A stretch of DNA of 64,000 nt from Ralstonia pickettii (GCF_000607165.1 NZ_JFZG01000024.1:868001-932000), one strand, 5' to 3'; positions 46,713-56,705 are shown, counted from the stretch's first letter. The notes: a model not told the origin generated them from the sequence alone. Made by a program: numbers and translations.

Positions 46713-47038
46713 CTTTTCGCATCCTGATGGCCGCCGGTGTGGCGGCATGGCTGGCGTGCGGCGTTGCCGGCGCCCAGGGGTTCTCGGGCAGCGACTCGCA
46801 GGGCGCCCCGGCGGCACCCAAGGTCGGCACCCACGTGAATGATGCGACGCGAGCGCTGTTCAAGGCGCAAGCCGAGGGCACCTACGCGGGCGAGTTCGTA
46901 CCGTTGCGAGGCGAGCAGGCAGCGCTGGCCTATCAGCGCTACCTCAATTCGTTCAATCAGGCCATGCCCGGCCTGGCACAGCAGAGCTCCGGAACGCGGG
47001 CGTCGACGGTCAATCTTGTCCAGCAGTCGGGGCGCTGA
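46709..47038 (+). CDS. Small periplasmic protein of the tad locus (DUF3613-like)
   Basis: 109 residues with a signal peptide (cleavage near GVAGAQG). The mature part contains NDATRALFKAQAEGTYAG and AALAYQRYLNSF. Proteins of this look occur between tadD and tadG in Burkholderiaceae pilus loci; the DUF3613 assignment is from memory. Function unknown. Confidence 0.75.
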   Translation: MTFRILMAAGVAAWLACGVAGAQGFSGSDSQGAPAAPKVGTHVNDATRALFKAQAEGTYAGEFVPLRGEQAALAYQRYLNSFNQAMPGLAQQSSGTRASTVNLVQQSGR

Positions 47039-47062
47039 TCCCTGCAGAATGCGCCCCACGCT

Positions 47063-48766
47063 GTGACACGAGCCGCCGCCCCCCGTCTTCGCCGAGCCGT
47101 CATGCTCCGCCGCCTGCGCGGCGCGGTGAGCGTGATGACGGCCACCTTTATCGCCACAGTCGGGCTGGCGGTGTTGGTGTCGATCGACATCGGCAACCTG
47201 TTCTATCAGCAGCGCGCGCTGCAACGCTCGGCCGATCTGGCGGCGATGGCCGCCGTGCAGCGGCTTGACCTGCCGACCGCCGCACAACAGGCGGTGGTGC
47301 AGAACGGACTGGCAGTGGATGGCACCAATGTCACGCTGGCAGTCGTGCCGGGCGTTTGGGATGCCAGCGCGGGCACTGCGCCCACGTACTTCACCGCGCA
47401 GGCGGCCGTTGACGGCAACACCAACGCAGCGCAGGTGACGATCACACAGAACGTGCCGTATTTCTTCATGGTGGGCCGGCGGCAACTGACCGCGACGGCG
47501 ATTGCCAAGAACACGCCGATTGCATCGTTTTCGTTAGGTTCCGGTCTGGCAGCCGTCGACGGAGGGCTACTTAATCAGCTACTAGGAAGCCTTCTTGGTA
47601 ACGCCAATCCTTTGAGCCTTAGCTTGGTCTCGTACCAAGGGCTGGCGAACACGAACATTCGTGTTTCTGACCTGATGGCGGCTGTCGGTGTGGGTACGGT
47701 GCAGCAACTCTTGTCAGCGCAGTTGACCTTGACGCAGTTTTTCAACGCGGTCATCGCGGCGGGTGCACAGAACGGATTGGTCGGTGTCTCGGCTGGTACT
47801 GTAGCCGCGCCGGATACGCTGGTGCTTGGCCCACTGTTGAGCGGCACAACCATCAATATGGGAAACAGTGCAGGCACGCCTGGTGTCCTTCAACTGCTAG
47901 CGGATGTGGGGAACGATCAGTCGGCGGCCGATGCGACATTGAACGTGCTCGATCTGCTGATGACGGCTGCACAGATTGCCAATTCGCAGAATGGTGTAGC
48001 GGTTTCCACGAACCTGGGATTGCCTGGTGTCGCCGGCCTCCCGGGCCTCGTGAATGTCGGTTTGTCGCTCAAAATCATTCAGCCGCCTGTGATCGCGATC
48101 GGCCCTCCCGGAACCGATGGATCTGGAAACTGGCGTACGGTGGCGCGCACGGGGCAGGTGAGTCTGGGCTTGAATGTTTCGGCTTCAGTGCTTGGAATTG
48201 TCAACATCAATGTCCCTATCGGGCTCATTGCTGCCGGTGCAAATGCGCACTTTGAAGCTGCGCATTGTCCTGTGCCCCGCAGCGGCATTTCCGCCGATTT
48301 TGGTGGGCAGATAGCCCCCGTATCGCTTTGCATTGCCAACGGATCCGCCACGGCTGCCAGTAGTGTCAGCAGCTATTCGTGCTCTTCCACGCCAGCGGTT
48401 GTGTTGCAAGCCTTGGGCGTTGACGTGATATCGCTACAAGCCAACATCGCGCCCGCAGCCAGTGCTGGTTGGACACCTGACCCCACCACCTTGACCGTTG
48501 GACAGACTACTCGCGTCTCAGGCACTGGAACTTTCTTTGCCTCGATTCTGAACGATACGAATCAAGTGAAACTTCAAGTTCTCGGCTCGGGCGTTCTAAA
48601 CCTGTTGGGACTTTCAGATTTGATCGTTCGAGCGACGCTTGGCCTTGTCGGCCAGACACTCGACGCAGTGTTGTCACCTCTACTCGAAGTCCTCGGCATC
48701 CAACTCGGCTACGCCGACATCAAACTCCTCTCGCTCGACTGCGACGCCGTCGAGCTGGTTTACTGA
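47063..48766 (+). CDS. tadG: TadG-like pilus-associated protein
   Basis: 567 residues from GTG at 47063, or ATG at 47102. N-terminal TadG/TadE-type segment (RRLRGAVSVMTATFIATVGL) with one membrane helix, followed by DIGNLFYQQRALQRSADLAA as in TadG. The remaining ~420 residues form a periplasmic/surface domain rich in Gly, Ala, Val and Asn. From about 47530 codon use shifts to AT-richer codons (TTA, CTA, CTT, AAT), unlike the rest of the operon, suggesting a different history for this domain. Confidence 0.85.
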   Translation: MTRAAAPRLRRAVMLRRLRGAVSVMTATFIATVGLAVLVSIDIGNLFYQQRALQRSADLAAMAAVQRLDLPTAAQQAVVQNGLAVDGTNVTLAVVPGVWDASAGTAPTYFTAQAAVDGNTNAAQVTITQNVPYFFMVGRRQLTATAIAKNTPIASFSLGSGLAAVDGGLLNQLLGSLLGNANPLSLSLVSYQGLANTNIRVSDLMAAVGVGTVQQLLSAQLTLTQFFNAVIAAGAQNGLVGVSAGTVAAPDTLVLGPLLSGTTINMGNSAGTPGVLQLLADVGNDQSAADATLNVLDLLMTAAQIANSQNGVAVSTNLGLPGVAGLPGLVNVGLSLKIIQPPVIAIGPPGTDGSGNWRTVARTGQVSLGLNVSASVLGIVNINVPIGLIAAGANAHFEAAHCPVPRSGISADFGGQIAPVSLCIANGSATAASSVSSYSCSSTPAVVLQALGVDVISLQANIAPAASAGWTPDPTTLTVGQTTRVSGTGTFFASILNDTNQVKLQVLGSGVLNLLGLSDLIVRATLGLVGQTLDAVLSPLLEVLGIQLGYADIKLLSLDCDAVELVY

Positions 48767-48781
48767 CATGGAAGCGACGAC

Positions 48782-50179
48782 ATGAAAACCGATCGCTGGA
48801 CGTACGAAACGCTTGAGATTTTTGTCTGGGAAGGCCGCCACGACATTGCCGATCGTGTGGCACGGTTCATGGCGCCGTTTGGGGCGGAGGTGATCCGCGC
48901 GGGCGGCATCGACTTCCAGCCGGCCGAGCCTCGGCTGAAGCCGGCGGTGGCGGTGATCAGCGCGTCGGTGGTGGAAAGCGGCGGTTTTACGGTGCTCGAC
49001 TGGCAGGCCGCGCAAGGCATGCCGGTGATCTGGGTGGCGGCGGATACGCAGCATGATTCGAGCCGCTTCCCCCCCGAATACACGCACGTGCTTGGGCCCG
49101 ACTTTGGCGCGACCGAGCTCCGTGCGCAGATCAGCAAGGTGTTGCCGTCGATGTCGTCTGCGCAGGCTCAGGCGCACGATCAGAGCGACCTCGTGGCTGC
49201 ATCGCCGGCCATGCACGGGTTGCTGGAGCACGTCGATACCTTTGCCGATTGCGACAGCAACGTCATGCTTTACGGCGAAACCGGCGCCGGCAAGGAACGC
49301 ATTGCGCGCCTGCTGCACGACAAGAACAGCGTCTACGGCAAAGGGCCGTTCGTGGCAGTCAACTGCGGCGCGATTCCTGACGGGCTGTTCGAATCGCAGT
49401 TCTTCGGCCATGCCAAGGGCGCGTTCACGGGCGCCATGTATGCGCACCGCGGCTACTTCGAACAGGCCAACGGCGGCACGCTGTTCCTCGATGAGCTGGG
49501 CGATCTGCCGCTGTATCAGCAGGTGAAGTTGTTGCGTGTGCTGGAAGACAGCGAATGCACGCGGCTGGGCTCGACGGTGCCCGTCAAACTGGATTTCCGG
49601 CTGGTGGCCGCCACCAACAAGAACCTGCGCGAGATGGTCGCCACGGGCAAATTCCGCGCAGATCTGTACTTCCGCCTGGCCGTGATCGAGTTGCGCATCC
49701 CCAGCCTGGAGCAGCGCGGGGCGGACGACAAGATCGCGCTGCTGCTTTCCTTCCTGCGGCACTTGCTCGGCGACAAAACCTTTGATGCCATGCCGCCGGT
49801 GCCGGAATGGGTGCGGGCGTCGGTCAGTCGGGCTTACTTTGCCGGCAATGTGCGTGAGCTGCGCAACCTGGCCGAGCGCATCGGCATCACCCTGCGCCAG
49901 TTCGGCCGCTGGGACGAAGCCCGCATCCTGCCGCTATTCGCCGGCTTGCAGCGCGATGCTTTCGAGCGCGAAGGCGGCAATGGCGAGCGCGGTAGCGGTG
50001 GAAATGGCAGCAGTGGTGGCGAGGAAGAGCGTCGACGTATCTTGGCCGCGCTGGACTCCAACAACTGGCGCCGCCAGGACACCGCCGCCACGCTGGGCAT
50101 CAGTCGCAAGGTGCTGTGGGAAAAGATGCGCAAATACCAGATTGCCGACGGCGAAGCCGAGCTGCGCGAGCTGGAGTGA
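48782..50179 (+). CDS. Sigma-54 activator (NtrC family) closing the tad locus
   Basis: 465 residues. The N-terminal ~125 residues look like a receiver fold, but the phosphoacceptor position reads [11 protein letters not shown] with no Asp. The AAA+ domain is intact: Walker A GETGAGKE, sigma-54-contacting GAFTGA, Walker [12 protein letters not shown], and the arginine-finger region. A Gly-rich linker ([16 protein letters not shown]) joins a Fis-type HTH ([19 protein letters not shown]). It is likely to activate sigma-54 promoters without phosphorylation. The nearest such promoters are those of the two repeat lipoproteins 13 kb upstream. Confidence 0.93.
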   Translation: MKTDRWTYETLEIFVWEGRHDIADRVARFMAPFGAEVIRAGGIDFQPAEPRLKPAVAVISASVVESGGFTVLDWQAAQGMPVIWVAADTQHDSSRFPPEYTHVLGPDFGATELRAQISKVLPSMSSAQAQAHDQSDLVAASPAMHGLLEHVDTFADCDSNVMLYGETGAGKERIARLLHDKNSVYGKGPFVAVNCGAIPDGLFESQFFGHAKGAFTGAMYAHRGYFEQANGGTLFLDELGDLPLYQQVKLLRVLEDSECTRLGSTVPVKLDFRLVAATNKNLREMVATGKFRADLYFRLAVIELRIPSLEQRGADDKIALLLSFLRHLLGDKTFDAMPPVPEWVRASVSRAYFAGNVRELRNLAERIGITLRQFGRWDEARILPLFAGLQRDAFEREGGNGERGSGGNGSSGGEEERRRILAALDSNNWRRQDTAATLGISRKVLWEKMRKYQIADGEAELRELE

Positions 50180-50285
50180 TGCCATACAACACCCTACTGC
50201 GCGGCGGGTGCCCGGCGCGCCACTCCGGCGGCGGATCGCGTATAGTTTTCGGCTGCAACACCTGCGCAGAATCCACAGGGTCGAG

Positions 50286-51077
50286 ATGAGAACACAACAA
50301 CAATCAGGGAAAGCGTCGCACCAGACGTTTCAGAGGGGATTGGCCATCGCGGCCGCAGTCGCAGTGATGGCCGGTACGGCCGCCTGCACATCGGCCGTAG
50401 CGCAGAGCCCAGCCGCACCGCCCACAGGCATTGCACCCATTGCTGCCGCCGCGCCCGTGCCGGCGTTGACCGCCACGGTTGGCCAGCCGGCGGCAGCTGC
50501 ACCCTCCGCCAGCGCGCCAGCCACGCCCGGCAGCGCGGCTCGCACCGGAGGTCCTGCTCCCACCAGCGCGGTATTCGAGCTGCAACAGCGCATGCAGGCG
50601 CACGAGCTGTCGGAGCTGCGTACTACATACAACGGGGCCTACGGCGCCAGCCTGCTGTTTGCCCAGAGTGACCTGACGTACTACGTCACGCTGTTCCAGC
50701 AGAAAGACCTCTGGCGCGTCATCAAGACCACCAACGAAGCCTTTGCCGAACGCCTGTACAACGACTTCGCCAAGCAGACCCGCACGATGGCCGATCTGGA
50801 GCTGCAACGCATCCGCCTGGAAGCCCAGAAAGAGCGTTCCGAGCGCCAGATTGCTGCCCAGCAGGAAAAGCTCCGTGGTCTGAAGACCGACCTGGACATT
50901 CAGCGTCAGCAGCAGGCCCAGGCACAGGAACGGCAGAAGACTGCTCGCACGGAAGCCGAAGCGCTGGATATCGAACGCCGTGCCGCCCGCGCCCGCGTGG
51001 ACGAATTGCAGCGTCAGATCCGCGAACTCGAAGCGCAGGTCAACGCGCCGTTCATTCCACAGCCGCGCCGTCGCTGA
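50286..51077 (+). CDS. Exported coiled-coil protein (DUF2968-like)
   Basis: 263 residues from the ATG at 50286. Hydrophobic signal segment (AAVAVMAGTAACTSAVAQ) with a weak lipobox at TAAC and a possible signal-peptidase site at AVAQ. Then an Ala/Pro-rich stretch to about 90, a globular part (ELRTTYNGAYGASLLFAQSDLTYYV, two segments) and a long charged coiled coil (~165-255). I recall this as DUF2968, seen in Burkholderiaceae; function unknown. Confidence 0.75.
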   Translation: MRTQQQSGKASHQTFQRGLAIAAAVAVMAGTAACTSAVAQSPAAPPTGIAPIAAAAPVPALTATVGQPAAAAPSASAPATPGSAARTGGPAPTSAVFELQQRMQAHELSELRTTYNGAYGASLLFAQSDLTYYVTLFQQKDLWRVIKTTNEAFAERLYNDFAKQTRTMADLELQRIRLEAQKERSERQIAAQQEKLRGLKTDLDIQRQQQAQAQERQKTARTEAEALDIERRAARARVDELQRQIRELEAQVNAPFIPQPRRR

Positions 51078-51101
51078 TTCAACGCTTCACGTCATCCCCA
51101 G

Positions 51102-51135
51102 ATCGGGCGGCCCACGGGTCGCCCGATTCACTTTT
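51102..51135 (+). terminator. Probable terminator after the coiled-coil protein gene
   Basis: Eight-base stem ATCGGGCG/CGCCCGAT with a ten-base loop, then TCACTTTTA. The T tract is broken. Confidence 0.6.
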
Positions 51136-51227
51136 AGGCGCCGGCATTCAAACATGGCGACTTTGTTTGATACCGGGCGGGGCGGCGCGTACATTGGCGG
51201 ACAATCCATTTTCGCAGTCGACCGCGC

Positions 51228-54200
51228 ATGCGTTCCGCCTCCGAGTTACCCGCCAATGCTTCGCCCGCAGCGGCGGAGCCCATCCCGCAGCCCAAGGGCT
51301 TGCCGTGGCTGGGCAACCTGCTTCAACTTCCCAAAGACCGTCTGGCCCAGACGCTCCTGGAAACCAGCCGGCAGTTTCCCCAAGGCCTCTACCAGCTCGA
51401 CTTTGCCGGGCGGCGCGTGCCGTTTGTCTATTCCGCCGATCTGGTGGCCGAACTATGCGATGAAACGCGCTTTCGCAAGCTGATCGGCCCGCCGCTGTCG
51501 TTTCTGCGGGCGGGGGCGGGCGATGGTCTCTTCACCGCGCATCAGGACGAGCCGAACTGGGGCAAGGCGCATCGCATTCTGCTGCCGGCCTTCAGCCAGC
51601 GCGCGATGAAGGGTTACTTCGACGTCATGCTCGAAGTGGCCAATGCGCTGGCCGACAAATGGGCGCGCCAGGGGCCCGACGCCGATATCCCCGTGGCCGA
51701 CGACATGACGCGGCTCACGCTCGACACCATCTCGCTGGCGGGCTTCGGATACCGCTTTGATTCGTTCAACACGCCGGAGCTGCATCCGTTCCTGGCGGCC
51801 ATGGTGGGCGTGCTGTCCGAAGCCATGGGCAAGCTCACACGCCTGCCGCTCAAAGACCGCTTCATGCGCGAGCACCATCGCAGGTTCGCGCACGACGTGG
51901 CCGCCATGCACCAATTGGTGGACGAGGTGATCCGCGCGCGGCGTCAGGCAAAAGATGGCGGCGTCGGCGCGAGCGACTTGCTTGGGTTGATGCTCAACGC
52001 CCGCGATCCGGTGTCGGACGAGCCTTTGGATGACACGAACATCCGCTTCCAGGTCATCACCTTCCTGATTGCCGGGCATGAAACCACGAGCGGCCTGCTG
52101 ACCTTCGCGCTCTACATGCTGCTGCGCCATCCGGCGGTGCTCGCGCAGGCGTACGCCGAGGTCGATCGCGTGCTGCCGGGCGATACCGTGCCGCAATATG
52201 CGCACCTCGCGCAGCTCGACGTGATCGAGCGCGTGTTGAAGGAAACGCTGCGCCTGTGGCCGACCGCCCCGAGCTTTGGCGTGGCGCCCTACGAAGACAC
52301 GCGCATTGGCGGTCGCTACGCCATCCGCAAGGACCAGCGCGTGGTGACCGTGCTGCTGGCCCTGCACCGCGACCCGGCGGTGTGGGACCGCCCAGAAGTC
52401 TTCGATATCGACCGTTTCCTGCCTGAGAACGAAGCCAAGCTTCACCCACACGCCTACAAGCCCTTCGGCAACGGTGAGCGCGCCTGCATCGGCCGCCAGT
52501 TTGCGCTGACCGAAGCCAAGCTGGCGCTGGCGGTGATCCTGCAGCGCTTTGCATTGTCCGACCCGTACGACTACGGCTTCCACATCAAGGAAACGCTGAC
52601 GCTCAAACCCGACGGTTTCCGCCTGCGCGCGCGGCTGCGCAATGCGCGGGAGCGGTTGTCGATCGCCATGCCTTCGCGCACCGAGGTGGCCACACAAGAC
52701 GACGCCGAAGCCGCACTCGCCGGCGGCGGCGAACCGATGCATGTGTTGTACGGCGGCAGCCTTGGCACCTGCCAGGACATCGCCGAGCAGCTTGCCGCCA
52801 CCGCATCGCGCGCCGGCTTCGACGCCAAGGTGGCGCCGCTAGACACGATTGCCGACGCGCTGCCGCAGCAGGGCGTGCTGATCGTGGTGGCCGCTACGTA
52901 TAACGGCCGTGCGCCGGACAGCGCCCGCACGCTGGAAGCGCGGCTCGATGCTGCCGATGCGCTCGCCCGGCAGGCAACAGGATTGCGCTACGCCGTGCTT
53001 GGCTGCGGCAACTCGCAATGGCCCGCGTTCCAGGCGTTTCCAAAGCGGGTGGAGGCGATGCTCGCGGCAGCCGGCGCACAAGCCATCGTGCCGCGCGGCG
53101 AAGCTGACGGCAACGCCGGTTTCGATGCCGCCGTCGATGCCTGGACGCGCGGCCTGTGGAGCGCCCTGGGCGCCCGCCAGTCACAAGCCGATGGCCCATC
53201 CGTCCACGTCGACTATCTCGCTCCCGATGCCGTGCGTGCCGCCACACTGCCGCCCGCCGCCCGCGCGATGCAGGTGCTCGCCAACGAAGAACTCGTCAGC
53301 GACCCCGCCGGCCTCTGGGACTTCGCACAGGAAGCCCCACGCGGCCCCACGCGTCACCTCACCGTACGGTTGCCTGACGGTATGACCTACGCCACTGGAG
53401 ACCACCTCGCCGTCTATCCGCGCAATGCGGACGACCGTGTCGACGCAGCCATCGCGCGGCTTGCGCTCGAGGGCGACGCGCTCGTCACGCTGACCGCGCG
53501 CCATGCGCACGTGCGGCACTTGCCGCTCAACCAGGCGGTGTCCGTGCGCCAGTTGCTGCGCGATTTCGTCGAGCTGCAAGACACCGCCACCGTGCGCGAC
53601 ATCACCGCGCTGCACGCGGCCACGCGCTGTCCGTTCACGCGAGGTCAGCTTGCCGTCTGGCTGGAAGGCGAGGATGCAGCTCAACGCTTCGACCAGGACA
53701 TCCAAGCCGCACACGTGAGCGTGCTCGATCTGCTGATGCGCTTCCCGGCGATTGAACTGACGCTGGAGGCGTTTCTCGCGCGGCTTGGCGCGATGCGGCC
53801 GCGCTTCTATTCCATTGCGTCGTCGGCGCATGTGTCGCCGGGTGTGGCAGCGCTGACGGTGGGCATGGTGTCGGGGCCGGCATGGTCTGGGGTAGGCACA
53901 TATCGCGGGACGGCATCGAACTATCTGATGACGCTGCGTGCAGGCGCAGAGATCGCTGCTGCCGTGCGCACGCCCAACCCGCCGTTTGCACCGGACGCGG
54001 ATACCGGTAAGCCGATGGTGCTGATCGGCGCCGGAACGGGCATCGCGCCGTTCCGTGGCTTCCTGGAAGAGCGCGCCGCGCGGCAGGCGGCCGGCGAGGC
54101 GGTGGCAACGTCGTTGCTGTGCTTCGGCTGCCGCCACCCCGAGCACGACTTCCTCTACCGCGACACCTTGCGCGCGTGGGAAAACGCAGGCGTGGTGCGC

Positions 54201-54467
54201 GTCTTCCCGGCGTATTCATGCGTGGCCGATCATCCGCATCGCTTCGTGCAGCATGCGCTGTGGGATGCGCGCGAAGCCGTGTGGGCGGCGTTCGATGCCG
54301 GCGCCACGTTGTACGTGTGCGGCGACGGCCGTGCGATGGCGCCGGCGGTGCGCGACACGCTGATCCGCATGCACCAGGCGCGCTACGGTAGCGACCTGGC
54401 GACCGCGTCGGACTGGTTGACGGCGCAGATGCAATCCGGCCGCTACCGCCAGGACGTCTTCAACTGA
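51228..54467 (+). CDS. Self-sufficient cytochrome P450-reductase fusion (CYP102/BM3 type)
   Basis: 1079 residues. The P450 part has the I-helix AGHETTSG (283-290), ExxR (ETLR, 339-342) and heme loop FGNGERACIGRQ with Cys420. The residue matching BM3 Phe87 is Phe102 in DGLFTAHQDEPNW. An FMN flavodoxin domain (~505-650; GGSLGTCQD, TYNGRAPD), FAD domain (RFYSIASS) and NADPH site (GAGTGIAPFRGFLEER) follow, ending RYRQDVFN. The family hydroxylates medium/long-chain fatty acids near the omega end. Monocistronic; no regulator is adjacent. Confidence 0.95.
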   Translation: MRSASELPANASPAAAEPIPQPKGLPWLGNLLQLPKDRLAQTLLETSRQFPQGLYQLDFAGRRVPFVYSADLVAELCDETRFRKLIGPPLSFLRAGAGDGLFTAHQDEPNWGKAHRILLPAFSQRAMKGYFDVMLEVANALADKWARQGPDADIPVADDMTRLTLDTISLAGFGYRFDSFNTPELHPFLAAMVGVLSEAMGKLTRLPLKDRFMREHHRRFAHDVAAMHQLVDEVIRARRQAKDGGVGASDLLGLMLNARDPVSDEPLDDTNIRFQVITFLIAGHETTSGLLTFALYMLLRHPAVLAQAYAEVDRVLPGDTVPQYAHLAQLDVIERVLKETLRLWPTAPSFGVAPYEDTRIGGRYAIRKDQRVVTVLLALHRDPAVWDRPEVFDIDRFLPENEAKLHPHAYKPFGNGERACIGRQFALTEAKLALAVILQRFALSDPYDYGFHIKETLTLKPDGFRLRARLRNARERLSIAMPSRTEVATQDDAEAALAGGGEPMHVLYGGSLGTCQDIAEQLAATASRAGFDAKVAPLDTIADALPQQGVLIVVAATYNGRAPDSARTLEARLDAADALARQATGLRYAVLGCGNSQWPAFQAFPKRVEAMLAAAGAQAIVPRGEADGNAGFDAAVDAWTRGLWSALGARQSQADGPSVHVDYLAPDAVRAATLPPAARAMQVLANEELVSDPAGLWDFAQEAPRGPTRHLTVRLPDGMTYATGDHLAVYPRNADDRVDAAIARLALEGDALVTLTARHAHVRHLPLNQAVSVRQLLRDFVELQDTATVRDITALHAATRCPFTRGQLAVWLEGEDAAQRFDQDIQAAHVSVLDLLMRFPAIELTLEAFLARLGAMRPRFYSIASSAHVSPGVAALTVGMVSGPAWSGVGTYRGTASNYLMTLRAGAEIAAAVRTPNPPFAPDADTGKPMVLIGAGTGIAPFRGFLEERAARQAAGEAVATSLLCFGCRHPEHDFLYRDTLRAWENAGVVRVFPAYSCVADHPHRFVQHALWDAREAVWAAFDAGATLYVCGDGRAMAPAVRDTLIRMHQARYGSDLATASDWLTAQMQSGRYRQDVFN

Positions 54468-54653
54468 GGCCGCCGATAAGGCGCTGATAGGGCGCCGATA
54501 GCGGGCGTGGGTGTTGCGGCACTGCCGCATTGACGGCCCCGCTTGAGCAGCGGCGCGGGTGCCCCATGTTACGATTTGCCCCTCGGAGCACCGCGCTTTT
54601 GGCCCAGCGACGCCCTGTCAGGCGCGTCCGGCGCAGCGGCTCCACGAGGAGAA

Positions 54654-54950
54654 ATGAAAATGTGGCGCCGAATCAAAGCGTCCTGGATGGCGATCTTTCT
54701 GGTCACCCTGCTGGGTGTCGGGTACTTGTGGATGTACCGTTTTGAGCCGCTGCTCTCTGGCGAGGCCGGCAGCGATGTGTTCGTGTGGGACCGCTGGACC
54801 CACCGCGTCTGTGCGCTGACCGACAACGGCGAAGCCACCGAGTGGCGGTGCGATAACGCCATGGAAACCGACGGCTCCAGCAGCAGCACCAACTCGGATG
54901 TCTCGATACGGAAACGCATGCGCGACGCCGTCCAGCGCATCAAGCTGTAA
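54654..54950 (+). CDS. Small single-pass membrane protein
   Basis: 98 residues from the ATG at 54654, with GAGGAG three bases upstream. One membrane helix near the N-terminus (residues 9-27) with a mainly periplasmic C-terminal part containing two Cys (RVCALTD and WRCDNA), which could form a disulfide. It has its own terminator. Function unknown. Confidence 0.7.
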   Translation: MKMWRRIKASWMAIFLVTLLGVGYLWMYRFEPLLSGEAGSDVFVWDRWTHRVCALTDNGEATEWRCDNAMETDGSSSSTNSDVSIRKRMRDAVQRIKL

Positions 54951-54956
54951 ATCCCA

Positions 54957-54987
54957 CGCCCGCCGTTCGTTGCGGGCGTTTTTCTTT
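54957..54987 (+). terminator. Rho-independent terminator after the small membrane protein
   Basis: Eight-base stem ACGCCCGC/GCGGGCGT, seven-base loop, then TTTTTCTTT overlapping the stem end. Confidence 0.9.
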
Positions 54988-54996
54988 CCCTGATTG

Positions 54997-56151
54997 CTAT
55001 CCCCTGCTGGGTTCAGCCGCGTCCACCAGTTCTGGCGAGGGCACGGGCGGCAGCTTGCGCACCTGCGCAGTTTCCATGCGGCCCTGACGCTGGAACGGCC
55101 CAAGGTTTTGGGGCTGGCCGGATTCCAGCGCGCGCTCAATGGCGGCCAGTACGCGCACGTCGGCCAGGCCTTCTTCGCCGTTGGGTTCGGGCTCGCGGTT
55201 GCGGAGGATGCAATCGGAAAAGTACTGCAGCTCGCCGCCAAACTGATCCGTCGCGCCAAACGCTTGTTCGTGCGTCTTGCCGTCGATTGTGGCGCGGTAT
55301 TTCAGCCCCACGCCGAACATGAAGCCGGGTGAGACTTCCAGGTCTCCCTTGGTGCCGAGGATGCGGTACTGATCGATGCTCGCACCGCTGTAGCTGACCA
55401 CGAACTGTGCGACGCGGTGGTCGGCAAAGCGCAGCGTTACGCTGACGGTGTCATCGAAGTTGAAGGGCAGATCGGGGTCGCGAACCCCGCAGGCTGAAAC
55501 CTCCACCGGCTCTTCGCCAAACAGATTGCGCACCGCGTTGATGGGGTACACGCCCATGTCCGACACAGGCCCGGCCCAATAGCCATGGCTGGCGCGGTGG
55601 TTGGACGGCGCCACCGATTGGCTGAACATGGCCGAGAACGCCCGGATGCGCCCGAGCTTGCCTGCGCGCACCAGCTCAATGGCGGCCAGCGTGGCGGGCT
55701 CGAAATGCAGCCGGTAGGCAATCATCAATTTTGCGTTGCCGTTGCGGGCTGCTTCGATCATCGCTTCGCAATCGGCTTCGCTGGTGGCCATGGGCTTTTC
55801 AAGCAGGACGTGGATGCCACGCTGCAGGGCGGGCAGGGCGTACTGCCTGTGCATGTCGTTGGGCAGCGCGAGGTAGATCGCGTCGATATCTCCGGAGGTG
55901 AGCAACTGGTCGTAGTCGGCATAACCGTGCACGTGCTCGATGCCGTAGCGGTCGGCCAGTGCCGTGGCTTTGACCTCATCGCCGGTAACTAGCGCGGTGA
56001 CGACGGAGTTGCCGCTCTGTGCCACGCCCGGCAGAAACGCGGCCTGTGAAATCCAACCGGCGCCGACCACGGCATAACGTACAGGACTCTGGACGGTACG
56101 TGCAGGAGCGGCTTGCGGCTCACGTTCGGCCTCATGAAAAGCGGTAGACAT
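54997..56151 (-). CDS. Gfo/Idh/MocA-family oxidoreductase
   Basis: 384 residues from the ATG at 56151. N-terminal Rossmann fold (YAVVGAGWISQAAFLPG), the EKP motif (LLEKPMATS) with the catalytic-region Lys, and a C-terminal alpha/beta substrate domain. The family oxidises or reduces sugars and cyclitols with NAD(P). The substrate is not predictable; no sugar transporter is beside it. Confidence 0.88.
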   Translation of the reverse strand: MSTAFHEAEREPQAAPARTVQSPVRYAVVGAGWISQAAFLPGVAQSGNSVVTALVTGDEVKATALADRYGIEHVHGYADYDQLLTSGDIDAIYLALPNDMHRQYALPALQRGIHVLLEKPMATSEADCEAMIEAARNGNAKLMIAYRLHFEPATLAAIELVRAGKLGRIRAFSAMFSQSVAPSNHRASHGYWAGPVSDMGVYPINAVRNLFGEEPVEVSACGVRDPDLPFNFDDTVSVTLRFADHRVAQFVVSYSGASIDQYRILGTKGDLEVSPGFMFGVGLKYRATIDGKTHEQAFGATDQFGGELQYFSDCILRNREPEPNGEEGLADVRVLAAIERALESGQPQNLGPFQRQGRMETAQVRKLPPVPSPELVDAAEPSRG

Positions 56152-56304
56152 GACAATTCCTTTGCAATCGTTGCGCACGGGGGCATGCCGATGCCGTGGT
56201 GCGGCGCGCTCGGCCGTGCGGGTTCTAACTGACTAAGCAAAGGCGGTGCCCGGTGAGCGCAAAAGGCGTCACACCGGGCCCTATTGGGGCGCCGTACGGG
56301 GCGC

Positions 56305-56649
56305 TCAGGCGTGCTCGGCGCGGCTGTCGGCCGGGGCTTCGGCGCGCTCGGTCATGCCGTAGTCGCGCATCACATGGGCGATGCGCAGCCGATAGTCGGC
56401 AAATGCGTGGTCGCGGCCGGCGTGCTGGGCGCCGCGGTGCTGCTCCATGTTGCGCCAGGCCTTGACGGCCTCTTCATCACGAAAGAACGACAGCGACAGC
56501 ATCTTGTCGGGGTTGGTGATGCTCTGGAAGCGCTCCACCGAGATAAAGCCGTCGACCTGCTCAAGCAGCGGCTTCAACCGCGCGGCGAGGTTGAGGTAGG
56601 TGTCGCGCTGGCCCGGTGCGGGCTCGACTTCGAAGATGACGGCGATCAT
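56305..56649 (-). CDS. Antibiotic biosynthesis monooxygenase (ABM)-domain protein
   Basis: 114 residues from the ATG at 56649. Ferredoxin-like ABM fold (IAVIFEVEPAPGQRDTYLN; KMLSLSFFRDEEAVKAWRN). Such proteins are small cofactor-free monooxygenases or heme-degrading-like enzymes, but many are uncharacterised. It lies 56 bases downstream of the P450 gene on the same strand, so the two may act on one substrate. Confidence 0.82.
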   Translation of the reverse strand: MIAVIFEVEPAPGQRDTYLNLAARLKPLLEQVDGFISVERFQSITNPDKMLSLSFFRDEEAVKAWRNMEQHRGAQHAGRDHAFADYRLRIAHVMRDYGMTERAEAPADSRAEHA

Positions 56650-56705
56650 GGCAAGGCTCCAGTGAGGTGTGGGGTGTTTTTGCAGCGGTTTCGTTCTCTG
56701 CAATT

